Assembly: GCF_014195505.1 (NCBI RefSeq)
Contig: NZ_JACIBV010000001.1
Span: 1,860,001 to 1,924,000, forward strand
Source of the DNA: Nonomuraea dietziae
GTDB taxonomy: Bacteria > Actinomycetota > Actinomycetes > Streptosporangiales > Streptosporangiaceae
Length of the DNA: 64,000 bases
Reading direction: 5' to 3'
The first letter of the stretch is position 1. Each line of letters begins with the position of its first letter. Shown here in pieces: positions 8,525 to 16,988 of this stretch. A program made the translations under genes and the position numbers. The notes below the pieces were generated by a model. It was not told the origin of the DNA, made no database searches, and was given only the letters and a program-made list of their open reading frames with translations.

Positions 8525-8905
8525 TCAGGGCTTGCCGCTCAGCTGCCGGCGCAGCAGGCAGAACTCGTTGCCCTCAGGGTCGGCGAGCACGTGCCAGGAC
8601 TCCTCACCCGTCTGCCCCACGTCGGCGGGCCTGGCGCCGATCTTCAGCAGCCGGTCCAGTTCAGCGGCCTGGTCCCGGTCGGTGGGGTTCACGTCGATGT
8701 GCAGAGGGAGCTTGCCCGACTTCGGAGTGTCCGTCGGATTGAACACGATGGTCGGCTGAAGGCCGCCGGATCCCTCCTCCGGGCCGATCTCGACGCTGCC
8801 GTCGCCGCGGTCGAGCACCACGTAGCCGAGCACTTCGCACCAGAAAGCCGCAAGCCGCTCAGGGTCGCGGCTGTCGAGCACCAGTTCGCTGATTCGACAT
8901 GCCAT
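8525..8905 (-). CDS. VOC-family (glyoxalase/bleomycin-resistance-like) protein
   Basis: 126 residues from ATG 8905 (MACRISELVLDSRDPERLAA), the usual start for this family; longer in-frame extensions are Arg-rich and unlike the family. Two beta-alpha-beta-beta-beta halves are visible: the first with AAFWCEVLGYVVLDRGDG, the second from PLHIDVNPTD to HVLADPEGNEFCLL, whose His and Glu are typical metal or substrate ligands. Cytosolic; members are glyoxalases, dioxygenases or drug-binding resistance proteins, and I cannot choose among them. A DinB-family remnant lies immediately downstream, a pairing common for small resistance-type genes. Confidence 0.85.
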   Translation of the reverse strand: MACRISELVLDSRDPERLAAFWCEVLGYVVLDRGDGSVEIGPEEGSGGLQPTIVFNPTDTPKSGKLPLHIDVNPTDRDQAAELDRLLKIGARPADVGQTGEESWHVLADPEGNEFCLLRRQLSGKP

Positions 8906-9094
8906 GAGCTCGCCGTACCCGCCCGGCATCCCGCCACTCCTGACGGTCGCCCCGAGCGACACCCTGACCAGGCAGACCGCCATCCGCGCACGGCCTCCCG
9001 TCCATGGCGCCTTGAAGATCAGACGCACTCGATCGGCCCTGAAAGAGACGTTCACGGCTCGGCGCGCACGGCCAGGGGAACACCAGGCGTCGGC

Positions 9095-9715
9095 TCAGGC
9101 CGTCTCCGCCGCTCGGCGCGCGCGGTAGGCGCTGGCCTTGGCTCGGTTCTGGCAGGACAGGCCGCAGAACCTTCGGGAGGCGTTCCGCGTGGTGTCGAAG
9201 AAGACCGACTCGCAGCCCCCCGCCTCGCAGGATCGGAGTCTGGCGGCCTGGCCCACGCCGATGACCATGGCCAGGGCGGTGCCCGCGTCGGAGGTCCAGG
9301 CGTCGACCAGGTCGGCGTCGGCACGGTGGAAGGCCAGGACGGGCTGTCCGTCGGGGTGGCCGTGCAGGTTGGGTACGGCGGCGTGCCGTACCAGCAGCTG
9401 ATTGAGACCCTCGGCCCTGGACTCGATCCTCTCCTCCGGGTCGAAGACGGGCCGCAGCCGCAGCGCGACGACCGCGAGCCTGTCGGCGTCGGAGTCCGTG
9501 AGCGACTGGCTCTGGGGCAGCCCGGCGGTGGCGAGCGCCTGCTGGATGGCCTCACGGCGGTCCTGTCCCGTGGCCGGCGACACGACGTCCCGCCCGCGCG
9601 CCCGTGAGATGGCCAGCTCGTTCACCAGGAGCACGGCCCGCCGGACGTGCCGCTCAACGTAACTGTCTATTTGGGCTTGACCAGTGATTCGCCAGGCTTC
9701 TATAGTCACTGTCAT
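9095..9715 (-). CDS. CGNR zinc-finger (ABATE-domain) putative transcription regulator
   Basis: 206 residues. The N-terminal two thirds match the ABATE stress-domain layout (RRAVLLVNELA, AIQQALATAGLP, LRLRPVF). The C-terminus carries the CGNR zinc finger: LRSCEAGGCESVFFD, then SRRFCGLSCQNRAKA, with Cys pairs and the family helix ending in Arg/Ala repeats (the fourth motif residue reads SCQNR). These proteins are thought to bind DNA and regulate neighbouring genes. The ATG (9713-9715) lies within an inverted repeat that also sits upstream of the divergent SCO6745-like gene, which suggests autoregulation and control of that pair. Confidence 0.85.
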   Translation of the reverse strand: MTVTIEAWRITGQAQIDSYVERHVRRAVLLVNELAISRARGRDVVSPATGQDRREAIQQALATAGLPQSQSLTDSDADRLAVVALRLRPVFDPEERIESRAEGLNQLLVRHAAVPNLHGHPDGQPVLAFHRADADLVDAWTSDAGTALAMVIGVGQAARLRSCEAGGCESVFFDTTRNASRRFCGLSCQNRAKASAYRARRAAETA

Positions 9716-9732
9716 ATTCTATCTAGACAGTG
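9707..9732. promoter_or_regulatory. Inverted repeat overlapping the divergent start region
   Basis: CACTGTC (9707-9713) and GACAGTG (9726-9732) are perfect inverted arms separated by 12 AT-rich bases. The element covers the CGNR gene start codon and ends 8 bases before the ATG of the divergent gene. A related ACTGTCTA occurs at 9662. It fits an operator for the CGNR regulator; that is inferred from position. Confidence 0.5.
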
Positions 9733-9740
9733 AGGCAACA

Positions 9741-10619
9741 ATGTCGGAGTACGCGGGTCTCTCTCGCAGGATGTGGCACCAGATCGAACCGGTGCACGCC
9801 CTGCTGTACTTCTCACCCCAGGCGTTCGACGAGGCGTCGGGGCTTGGTTACGACATCGAGTCGCGCTGGCCGAGCTACTTCGCCTGGCGCTGGGCGCCGC
9901 TCGGCACCCCCGGCGCGCGGCTGGTCACCGCCACCGCCTACAGCTTCAGCCCGGCCATGGTCGCTGAACACGTTCCGGCGATCTGGGCGACGGCCGCCCC
10001 GGAGAAGGTGCTCGACGCCCGGCTTTCGGCGGTGGACCGCACCTACCGCGCCCTGCTCGGCGACAGGCTCGACAGCCCCGACCTCGCCGAGGCCGCCGAG
10101 CTGGCCAGGCGGGCGGCGGAGAGCGTGAAGGTGGCGCACCGGCCGCTGGCCGCGGCCAATCTGGACCTGCCCTGGCCCGAGGAGGCGCACCTGGTGCTCT
10201 GGCAGGCGTACACGATCCTGCGCGAGCATCGCGGCGACGGGCACCTGGCGGCTCTGCTGTCCGCCGGTCTCGACGGCTGCGAGGCGCTCGTCTCCTTCGC
10301 CGCGATCGGCGCGGCCCCGGCGGCGAACTTCGCGGGGCGCGGCTGGAGCGAGCAGGAGTGGGCGGCGGCAAGCGACCGGCTGTCCGCGCGCGGACTGCTC
10401 GACGACGAAGGGCAGGCGACCGAAGAGGGGCGGCGACTCCGTGACCAGGTCGAGCGGATGACCGACGAACTGGCGGCGGGCCCGTGGCGTGCGCTCGGGG
10501 CCGAGCGCGCCGAACGGCTGGCCCAGCTGAGCCTGCCCCTGCTGGGCGCCGCCTTCGAGTCCGGCCTGCTGCCGATGACCAGCACCCTGGGCATCGGCAA
10601 GGTGCAGGCGCCCGCATGA
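9741..10619 (+). CDS. SCO6745-family protein (helix-turn-helix-like), function unknown
   Basis: 292 residues from ATG 9741. It follows the SCO6745 family closely: RRMWHQIEPVHALLYFSPQA at the start, GYWP-like SRWPSYFAWRWAPLG, then FSFSP-type AYSFSPAMVAEHVP, and a C-terminal winged-helix-like region with WSEQEWAAASDRLSARGLLD and ATEEGRRLRDQVE. It is cytosolic. The family is widespread in actinomycetes with no established biochemical role; the C-terminal region suggests DNA binding. Its stop overlaps the start of the GNAT gene (ATGA), so the two are co-translated, and both are probably controlled by the divergent CGNR protein. Confidence 0.85.
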   Translation: MSEYAGLSRRMWHQIEPVHALLYFSPQAFDEASGLGYDIESRWPSYFAWRWAPLGTPGARLVTATAYSFSPAMVAEHVPAIWATAAPEKVLDARLSAVDRTYRALLGDRLDSPDLAEAAELARRAAESVKVAHRPLAAANLDLPWPEEAHLVLWQAYTILREHRGDGHLAALLSAGLDGCEALVSFAAIGAAPAANFAGRGWSEQEWAAASDRLSARGLLDDEGQATEEGRRLRDQVERMTDELAAGPWRALGAERAERLAQLSLPLLGAAFESGLLPMTSTLGIGKVQAPA

Positions 10620-11140
10620 CACTCGATGTGCTGACCGGCGAGCAGACGCTCCTGAGGCGGGCCGAGTTGGTGAGCGTCTACCGTGAGGCGTTCACCGGCC
10701 CGCCGTGGCACGAGAGCGAGGAGGCGGTCGGGGCCTTCCACGACCGGCTCACCGCCGACGCCGGACGAGCGGGCTTCCGCGCCGTCCTGGCCACCGGAGA
10801 TGCGGGGCCCTGCGGATTCGGCACGGCCTGGCCGACCACCTCGCCGTTCCCCACCGAGCGCAGCTACGGCAAGGTGCTCGCGGCGCTCGGCCAGGACGGG
10901 ACGGCCCACCACCTCGTCGGCGCGCTGGAGGTGGACGAACTGGCGGTCGCGCCGCACGCGCGCGGGCAGGGCCTGGCCGGTCGCATCCTCGACCTGCTGT
11001 GCGATCAGCGTCGCAGCTGGCTGCTGACCTCCCCGAAGGCCCCTGACGCCATCCGGCTGTACGAGCGCTCCGGCTGGCGAAGGGTCGTCGACGATCCCGA
11101 GGTGGTGGTGTTCGTCAAGCCAGGTCAGGCAAGCCCTTGA
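10616..11140 (+). CDS. GNAT-family N-acetyltransferase
   Basis: 174 residues. The ATG overlaps the previous stop by 4 bases. The acetyl-CoA-binding signature is visible as VDELAVAPHARGQGLAGRIL (motif A, Q/RxxGxG/A), followed by LTSPKAPDAIRLYERSGW, the usual GNAT C-terminal strand. The N-terminal half (VYREAFTGPPWHESEEAV) resembles GNATs acting on amines or small molecules. The substrate cannot be told from the sequence. It is in a two-gene operon with the SCO6745-like gene. Confidence 0.88.
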   Translation: MTLDVLTGEQTLLRRAELVSVYREAFTGPPWHESEEAVGAFHDRLTADAGRAGFRAVLATGDAGPCGFGTAWPTTSPFPTERSYGKVLAALGQDGTAHHLVGALEVDELAVAPHARGQGLAGRILDLLCDQRRSWLLTSPKAPDAIRLYERSGWRRVVDDPEVVVFVKPGQASP

Positions 11141-11203
11141 GCGTGGTGAAGCGACGCGGTGGAGCCGCCGCCGAGGCGGGGTGGCGACGGCGACGGTCCC
11201 CGG

Positions 11204-11611
11204 TCAGCCGTTCAGCTCCGCCATGGCTTCGACGATGTCAGCGTTGTCGGACTGCAGGCGCCCCGCCCAGCCCGCGTTCTCGAGCGGGTAGTGGTTCATG
11301 AGGATCAGTGTCTCCTCGGTGTTCGCGATGCCGTCGTATGCCTCGGCGATCGCGGTGTGGATCTTGGCTGCCATCCGCCTCTTCGCGTCGAGGCTGGCCA
11401 ATTCGGGTGCTTCGAGGAAACACAGGGGCCGGATCGGCTCCGCGGCGAGACGCCCGTCCTGGGCGACCTGGTCGGGCGCGTACTCGCGCAGCCAGATCCT
11501 GACGTCGGGAATGTGGTAGGCCGCGTCGATCGCCGCGGTGATCTCCTTCATCATCTTCTGCTTGGCCTCGGACCGGACTCCGGTGGGAGCCTCGATGAAG
11601 AACTGGGGCAT
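11204..11611 (-). CDS. Tautomerase-superfamily-like protein
   Basis: 135 residues starting MPQFFIEAPTGVR. Family members begin with a catalytic Pro2 exposed after Met removal, and Pro is at position 2 here. Two beta-alpha-beta halves are visible: residues 1-60 (with KMMKEITAAIDAAYHIPD, then IWLREY) and 63-130 (EAPELASLDAKRRMAAKIHT, then ETLILMNHYPLENAGW). This is the fused-dimer arrangement of tautomerase/MIF-like proteins, but the second half starts LCFLEAPE without a free proline. Likely a cytosolic tautomerase or isomerase of unknown substrate. It is divergent from the HxlR-type regulator. Confidence 0.75.
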   Translation of the reverse strand: MPQFFIEAPTGVRSEAKQKMMKEITAAIDAAYHIPDVRIWLREYAPDQVAQDGRLAAEPIRPLCFLEAPELASLDAKRRMAAKIHTAIAEAYDGIANTEETLILMNHYPLENAGWAGRLQSDNADIVEAMAELNG

Positions 11612-11666
11612 GGCAACGGTCTCCTGTTCAGCGGGTCATCAACCGACAGTCGGACAGTACAACTAA

Positions 11667-11708
11667 AGAGTCGGGAAAAACAACCAACTAGATGTCCTTC
11701 CCGACTCT
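11667..11708. promoter_or_regulatory. Inverted repeat in the tautomerase/HxlR divergent promoter
   Basis: AGAGTCGGGAA (11667-11677) and TTCCCGACTCT (11698-11708) are perfect 11-bp arms with a 20-base spacer. The repeat lies between the two divergent genes, ending 17 bases before the HxlR GTG start. It is a good candidate for the HxlR operator. Confidence 0.6.
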
Positions 11709-11725
11709 CGAGTAGGCTCGTCGGT

Positions 11726-12403
11726 GTGGCGGGCAGGCGGAAGTACGACGACGGGTGCGCGGTGGCGCACGGACTCGACCTGATCGGCGAGCGGTGGGCG
11801 CTCCTGGTCGTTCGCGAGCTGCTCCTCGGCCCGAAGCGCTTCACCGACCTGCGCGCGGGGATACCGGGAGCGAGCGCGGACATGCTGACCCAGCGCCTGC
11901 GCGAACTGTCCGAGTCGGGCGTCGTCCGGCGGCGCAGGCTCGCCCCGCCCGCCGGCTCCTGGGTGTACGAGCTGACCGCGTGGGGTGCGGAACTGGAGCC
12001 GATCGTCACGCGGCTCGGCCGGTGGAGCAGCCGCTCACCGAGGCTGCGGCGCGACGCCGCGATCGGCGTCGACTCCCTCGTCCTGTCCCTCAAGGCGCTG
12101 TTCGACCCCGAGGCCGCGCAGGGGTTCGACGCGGTCGTGGCGCTCAGGCTCGGCGAGGACCGCTTCCTGGTCGAGATCGCCGGCGGGCGGCTGGGGATCG
12201 CGCGAGGGCAGACCGAGCGGGCCGACGCGACGATCGCGGCCGATCCCGACACCCTGAGCGCGCTGTTGTACGGAGACCTGCCCGTCGCGGACGCCGTGCG
12301 GGCAGGCCACCTGGTGCTCGACGACCCAGGGGGCCTGGTCGAGCGGTTCCTCCGCCTGTTCCCCCTGCCGGAGCCGGCCGCCCTGCCGAACGACGCGGGG
12401 TGA
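11726..12403 (+). CDS. HxlR-type regulator fused to an SCP2-like domain
   Basis: 225 residues from GTG 11726. The N-terminal 95 residues are an HxlR winged helix: KYDDGCAVAHGLDLIGERWA contains the conserved Cys and W-x-L/V pattern, followed by GPKRFTDLRAGIPGASADML and the wing. The C-terminal 110 residues (DSLVLSLKALFD, then ADATIAADPDTLSALLYGDL) match the SCP2/sterol-carrier-like domain found in many actinobacterial HxlR proteins, which may bind a hydrophobic ligand. The N-terminal cysteine could be a redox or electrophile sensor, as in HypR/YodB-like members. It probably represses the divergent tautomerase-like gene through the 11-bp inverted repeat. Confidence 0.88.
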   Translation: MAGRRKYDDGCAVAHGLDLIGERWALLVVRELLLGPKRFTDLRAGIPGASADMLTQRLRELSESGVVRRRRLAPPAGSWVYELTAWGAELEPIVTRLGRWSSRSPRLRRDAAIGVDSLVLSLKALFDPEAAQGFDAVVALRLGEDRFLVEIAGGRLGIARGQTERADATIAADPDTLSALLYGDLPVADAVRAGHLVLDDPGGLVERFLRLFPLPEPAALPNDAG

Positions 12404-12415
12404 CCCTCGTAGGCG

Positions 12416-12988
12416 CTACGAGGCAGGAGGCCAGTTCCTGAGGAGGGCGTCGAGCGCGTCCATGGCGCTGGACCAGGAGGCGTCCACCTCACGCGCGTGG
12501 TGGCGGAAGCCGCCGGCCGTCTCCAGGCTCACGTATCCGAAGAAGGCGCTGTGCAGCAGCCGCACCGCGTCCGTCTGGGCGGGCTCCCGCAGCTCGTAGC
12601 CGCGCAGGATCGCCCGCGTCAGCTCGGAGTGCCGTCGCGCCGCGCTGGCGGCCGCCGTCTCCGGGTCGAGCTCCATGCGCATGGCCGCGTACCTGCCGGG
12701 ATGCTCCTTCGCGTAGTCCCTGTAGGCGTTCGCGAAGGCCACCAGGGCGTCCTTGCCCGCACGGCCCGCCAGCGCGGCGGCGGCCCTGTCGGCGAGCTCC
12801 GCCAGGGCGAACACCGCCACCCTGACCTTCAACTCGTGCGCGTTCTTGACGTGTGAGTACAGGCTCGCGTCCTTGACGCCGAAGCCGCGCGCGAGCGCCG
12901 AGACGGTCACGTTCTCGAAGCCGACCTCGTCGGCCAGGTCCGCCGCCGCCTCGGTCAGGCGTGCGGCGGTCACCCCCGCGCGTGTCAT
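12416..12988 (-). CDS. TetR/AcrR-family regulator with WHG-type ligand domain
   Basis: 190 residues from ATG 12988 with GAAGGG upstream. The DNA-binding domain reads LTEAAADLADEVGFENVTVS, then LARGFGVKDASLYSHVKN, typical of TetR with a Y-x-H-F-like end. The ligand part (HPGRYAAMRMELDPE, then HSAFFGYVSLETAGGF) matches the WHG/TetR_C_33 group, where the G-Y-x-x-L-E motif lines the pocket. It is divergent from the FBP-domain gene, and the gap contains strong TCCTAGA-type palindromes, so autoregulation and repression of the FBP gene are likely. Confidence 0.88.
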   Translation of the reverse strand: MTRAGVTAARLTEAAADLADEVGFENVTVSALARGFGVKDASLYSHVKNAHELKVRVAVFALAELADRAAAALAGRAGKDALVAFANAYRDYAKEHPGRYAAMRMELDPETAAASAARRHSELTRAILRGYELREPAQTDAVRLLHSAFFGYVSLETAGGFRHHAREVDASWSSAMDALDALLRNWPPAS

Positions 12989-13004
12989 GCGTCACCCTTC
13001 GCGT

Positions 13005-13056
13005 TTCCTAGAGCTTCTAGGATCCTACTTAATCAGTCGCGACATTGCTCTAGGAA
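13005..13056. promoter_or_regulatory. TetR operator region (TCCTAGA palindromes)
   Basis: TCCTAGA (13006-13012) and TCTAGGA (13016-13022) form a perfect 7-bp palindrome with a 3-base spacer. The longer arm TTCCTAGAGC (13005-13014) recurs in inverted orientation as GCTCTAGGAA (13047-13056). So one full site plus a second half site span the divergent TetR/FBP promoter; the second copy overlaps the FBP ribosome site. Confidence 0.65.
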
Positions 13057-13066
13057 GGGTAGTTTC

Positions 13067-13567
13067 GTGGCCATGAGAGAGGTTACCGAGCGCGACATCC
13101 GCGCGTCATTCGTCAACTGCACCAAGGGGGAGGCGAAGCGTCTGGCCGTCCCCAAGGACCTGGCCGCGCTGCCGTGGGAGGACCTGGACTTCCTCGGGTG
13201 GCGGGATCCGGGCGCGCCGGAGCGGGCCTACCTGGTCACCGAGTCCGGCGACGGGTTCGTGGGCGTGGCGCTGCGGCTGGCCTCTCCCCATGCCGGTCAC
13301 GTACGGCGCAGCATGTGCTCGTTGTGCCTGACCATGCACACGGGGGACGGCGTCTCGCTGATGACCGCGCGCAGAGCGGGCAAGAGCGGGCAGCAGGGCA
13401 ACTCGGTCGGCGCCTACATCTGCACCGACCTGGCCTGCTCGCTCTACCTGCGAGGCAAGAAGGAGATCGGGCTCGGCGGGCGGCTGCACGAGTCGCTCAC
13501 GCTGGAGGAGCAGATCGAGAGGACGGCGGGCAACCTGGCCGGGTTCCTGGACAAGGTGGTCGCGTGA
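13067..13567 (+). CDS. FBP-domain (treble-clef zinc finger) protein
   Basis: 166 residues from GTG 13067 (ATG 13073 is also in frame); AGGAAGGG lies 7 bases before the GTG. It matches the FBP-domain family: DIRASFVNCTKGEAKRL at the start, the central zinc-ligand pattern RSMCSLCLTMH, and later GAYICTDLACSLYLRG with the second Cys pair. The family is named for similarity to the C-terminal zinc finger of elongation-factor-G-binding FusB-like proteins. FusB proteins release EF-G from ribosomes stalled by fusidic acid. Whether this protein does so is an inference from fold. The divergent TetR gene probably controls it. Confidence 0.85.
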   Translation: MAMREVTERDIRASFVNCTKGEAKRLAVPKDLAALPWEDLDFLGWRDPGAPERAYLVTESGDGFVGVALRLASPHAGHVRRSMCSLCLTMHTGDGVSLMTARRAGKSGQQGNSVGAYICTDLACSLYLRGKKEIGLGGRLHESLTLEEQIERTAGNLAGFLDKVVA

Positions 13568-13611
13568 CGACGTCGAACGAGCCCGCGGTGCCCTGCTCGT
13601 AACCGCGGCGG

Positions 13612-16600
13612 CTACACCGGCCGCGTCGCGGCCTCGGGCAGGACGTCGGGCCTGCGCCGGGCACCGCGCTCGAAGGCAGCGGTGCAAGCCCGCTCACCGA
13701 GGGCGAGCCTGACCGTCCGCGTGATGCGGTCCACGTCGCCGCGCTCACCGGGCGGCAGCGGCGCGGACACCGACCGCCTGGCCTGCGCGGCGGTGCCGAG
13801 GAGCTCGGCGGCGAGCCTGTGCCGTCCCGCCAGCGCGTGCGCGCCGGCGAGCCCTTCCAGGGCCAGCGCGAGAGCGCGGACGTCGCGCGTCTCCCGCGCG
13901 GCGGCATGACCCTCCAGATGTACGGCGAGCGCGGCGTCGGCCTGCCCGCGCAGCTCGTGCACGAACCCGAGCTCGGCCAGGGTCAGCGCGATGCCCGGCT
14001 GGTAGCCGATGGCCTGGTTCGCGGCGAGTACCCGGCGCGCGTGCGCCTCGGCGACGTCCAGCCGCCCCTGCCGTCGAGCGCCGAGCGCCAGCCCGAACTC
14101 GGCGAACTGGACGGCCGGCATGCTGGACTGCTCGGTCGCGAGCCGAAGCGCCTGGGTGTGCAGCCGCTCGGCCGCCTCGTGATCGCCCGTGAGCAGGGCG
14201 ATCCGGCCCAGGCCTGACAGGCGCTGGGACACCTCGGTCCACAGGCCGAGCTCCTCGGCGATGCGCAGCCCCTCGCTGTTGAGCCTGCCCGCCCGCGGAT
14301 AGTCGCCCTCGATCTCCGCCGCCGTCGTGAGGCTGTCGATGGCCTGCAACCTGCCCCACTGGTCGCCGAGTTCCTCGAAGAGGGCGTGGCTGCGCTCGCC
14401 GTCGCGCCGGAGGGCGGCGAGGTCGCCGCGGAGCATCGCCTGGGTGGCCCGCGCGCTGAGCGCGGCGGCCACGCCCCACCGGTCGCCGAGCTCGGTGCAC
14501 TCGCGCAGAGCGCGGGCGACCAGATGCTCGCTGTCGCTCATGCCGGTCCCCGCGAAGAGGGTGGAGCCGAGGAACAACCGGGCTCTGGCGGCGGCCCTGG
14601 GATCGTCGAGTCCGTCGAGCAGGTCGAGGACGGGTCCGAGCGGACGCCTCACGCCCTCGACGAGCAGCTCGAAGGCCGCCTGCCAGGCCAGGGCCACGGT
14701 GTGCGCGCGTTCAAGGGAGTCGTCCCCGTGCGGCGGGCCGGGAGCGGGCAGCGCCAGGGCCGCGGCGAACGCTCGGCGGCCCTCGCCCAGCCTGCCGCGC
14801 AGCACCCAGTACCACGCCAGCGCGTTGACCAGCCGTAGCGCCAGGCCGGTGGCGTGCAGGCGCACGGCGCGCTCGAGCGCCACCCGGAGGTTGGCCGCCT
14901 CGCTGTCCAGCCTGCGCAGCCACTGCCCCTGCTCGTGTCCGCGCAGCCGAGACTCGGCCTGTTCGGCGAGCTCGACGTAGTGGTGAGCGTGCAGCAGATG
15001 AACGCGATCGCGCTCGCCTGCCTCGTCGAGCCGTTCGGCGGCGTAGGCGGCGATCGACTCCAGCAGCCGGTAGCGGGGGCCGGGCCCGACGGCGACGAGC
15101 GACCGGTCGACCAGCCGGCCCACTATCTCGGCCACCTCAGCCGCCTCCCAGCCGGGTGACGCGCTCACCGCTTCGGCTGCCCGCAGGCCGCAGCCGTCGG
15201 CATGAACCGACAGCCGGCGCAGCACGGCCCGTTCGGGCTCGGACAGCAGCGCCCAGCTCCAGTCGATCACGGCGCGAAGGGTGCGCTGCCTGGCGGGGGC
15301 TCCGCGCCGCCCCGCCGTCAGGACGCTGAACCTTCCACCGGCCTGCTCGGCCCACTCCGGATCCCACGCCCCCAGCCGACGGGCCAGCTCCATGATCCCG
15401 AGGGTGCGCACCCGGGCCGCGGCCAGCTCCAGCGCCAGCGGCAGCCCGTCGAGGCGGCGGCAGACGGCGGCGACGACCTCGGCGTCGCCCGGCTCGAGGA
15501 CGAACTCCGGCGCCGCCGCCCGCGCCCTGGCGACGAAGAGCTCCACGGCGGCCGCCCGGCGGAGGTCGTCGAAGCCGGACCGGGCGTCCGGCAGCTCCAG
15601 CGGAGGCACCACCGTGAGGTGCTCGCCCGCGATGGCGAGAGGCTCCCTGCTCGTGGCCAGCAGCCGCAGGCCGGGGGCCGTGGCCAGAAGTCGCTCCACC
15701 AGCTCGGCCGCCGCGTCGATCACGTGCTCGCAGTTGTCGAGCACCAGCAGCGCGCGCCGGCCGCGCAACGCGTCGGCGAGCGCGCCGACGGCGGATGCGG
15801 CAGGCACCTCACGACCGCCGAAACCCGGTACCCGGACGTCACGGACGCCCAGCGCGGCGGCGGTCACCTCGGCCAGCGTCGCCGCGGAGGCGGCCGGGCT
15901 CACCCCGGCCAGCTCCACGAGCCAGGCGCCGTCGGCGAACTCCTCCGCCGCCTGGCGAGCGGTCTCCACGGCCAGTCTCGTCTTGCCCACCCCGCCGGGG
16001 CCTGTGAGTGTCACCAGGCGGGTGGACGCCATCAGGTCGCGTGTCTCACGCAGCGCGTCGGAGCGGCCGATCAGGTCGTCCACCGGTGCGGGAAGGTTCG
16101 TCCGCGGCCGCTCCTGCAGCACGGCGGTGTCGCGGCTCACGACCGCCGCGTGAAGGAGGGGATCCTGACGCAGGATCGCCTCGTGCAACGCGGTCAGCTC
16201 AGGGCCTGGATCGAGGCCGAGGTCGTCCGACAGCCGGGCGCGCAGGCCGGCGTAGGCCGCCAGCGCCTCGCTCTGCCGTCCTGACAGGTACAGGGCCCTC
16301 ATGTGCGCGGCGCGCAGGCGCTCGCGCAGCGGATGCCGCGAGACCAGGTCACCCAGCTCCGCGGCCAGCGAGCCGTGCTCGCCCAGCGCCAGGCGTACGT
16401 GCGCGTGCTCCTCCATGGCCGTCAGGCGTTCCTCCTCCAGCCTGGCGATCGCAGGCTGGGCGAAGGACGCGTCGGCGAAGTCGGCGAGCGCGGGCCCGCG
16501 CCACAGCGCCAGCGCCTGCGCGAACAGGCTCGCCGCCTGGGCCGGATCTCCCCCTGCCTGCCTGGCCCGCAGGACAAGCCGGCGGAACCGGTGGGCGTCG

Positions 16601-16902
16601 AACGCCTCGGGGTCGGCCAGCAGCCGGTAGCCGGCGGGGCCGTACTCCAGCAGGCGCCTGCCTCCCTGCTCGGCCCGCTCCAGGGCGTTGCGCAGGCGGG
16701 AGACCTTCAGCTGCAGCGCGCCGGCCGGATGCGCGGGCAGGCGCTCGCCCCAGAGGTCGTCGATCAACCGATCAGGCGAGAGCGGCCCGCCGTCGTGGGC
16801 GAGCAGGTCGGCCAGCAGCGCCCTGACCCTGGACTCGCGGATGGCGACGAGGTCACCACCCTCGGTCCAGACGGCGAGCGGCCCCAGCACCCCGAAACGC
16901 AC
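13612..16902 (-). CDS. SARP/AfsR-like regulator: winged helix, BTAD, NB-ARC and TPR
   Basis: About 1096 residues from GTG 16902 (VRFGVLGPLAVW is the standard start; GTG 16911 is an alternative). Order: OmpR-like winged helix (1-90), BTAD bacterial transcriptional activation domain (about 95-245, with GRQSEALAAYAGLRARLSDD), STAND ATPase (about 280-560: Walker A GPGGVGKTRLA near 298, Walker B LLVLDNCEHV), then a helical TPR region. Such large SARPs activate secondary-metabolite or exporter genes and use ATP and the TPR part as a switch. It is divergent from the DHA2 exporter across about 86 bases, the likely target. No biosynthetic genes are adjacent. Confidence 0.92.
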   Translation of the reverse strand: MRFGVLGPLAVWTEGGDLVAIRESRVRALLADLLAHDGGPLSPDRLIDDLWGERLPAHPAGALQLKVSRLRNALERAEQGGRRLLEYGPAGYRLLADPEAFDAHRFRRLVLRARQAGGDPAQAASLFAQALALWRGPALADFADASFAQPAIARLEEERLTAMEEHAHVRLALGEHGSLAAELGDLVSRHPLRERLRAAHMRALYLSGRQSEALAAYAGLRARLSDDLGLDPGPELTALHEAILRQDPLLHAAVVSRDTAVLQERPRTNLPAPVDDLIGRSDALRETRDLMASTRLVTLTGPGGVGKTRLAVETARQAAEEFADGAWLVELAGVSPAASAATLAEVTAAALGVRDVRVPGFGGREVPAASAVGALADALRGRRALLVLDNCEHVIDAAAELVERLLATAPGLRLLATSREPLAIAGEHLTVVPPLELPDARSGFDDLRRAAAVELFVARARAAAPEFVLEPGDAEVVAAVCRRLDGLPLALELAAARVRTLGIMELARRLGAWDPEWAEQAGGRFSVLTAGRRGAPARQRTLRAVIDWSWALLSEPERAVLRRLSVHADGCGLRAAEAVSASPGWEAAEVAEIVGRLVDRSLVAVGPGPRYRLLESIAAYAAERLDEAGERDRVHLLHAHHYVELAEQAESRLRGHEQGQWLRRLDSEAANLRVALERAVRLHATGLALRLVNALAWYWVLRGRLGEGRRAFAAALALPAPGPPHGDDSLERAHTVALAWQAAFELLVEGVRRPLGPVLDLLDGLDDPRAAARARLFLGSTLFAGTGMSDSEHLVARALRECTELGDRWGVAAALSARATQAMLRGDLAALRRDGERSHALFEELGDQWGRLQAIDSLTTAAEIEGDYPRAGRLNSEGLRIAEELGLWTEVSQRLSGLGRIALLTGDHEAAERLHTQALRLATEQSSMPAVQFAEFGLALGARRQGRLDVAEAHARRVLAANQAIGYQPGIALTLAELGFVHELRGQADAALAVHLEGHAAARETRDVRALALALEGLAGAHALAGRHRLAAELLGTAAQARRSVSAPLPPGERGDVDRITRTVRLALGERACTAAFERGARRRPDVLPEAATRPV

Positions 16903-16988
16903 CCCGGACACGATAGCCGACGACGGCGGAGGGACAGCCGGGCGACAGCGGCCACGGGCACCGTGGGGCTCCTGAGAGAGGAGACACC

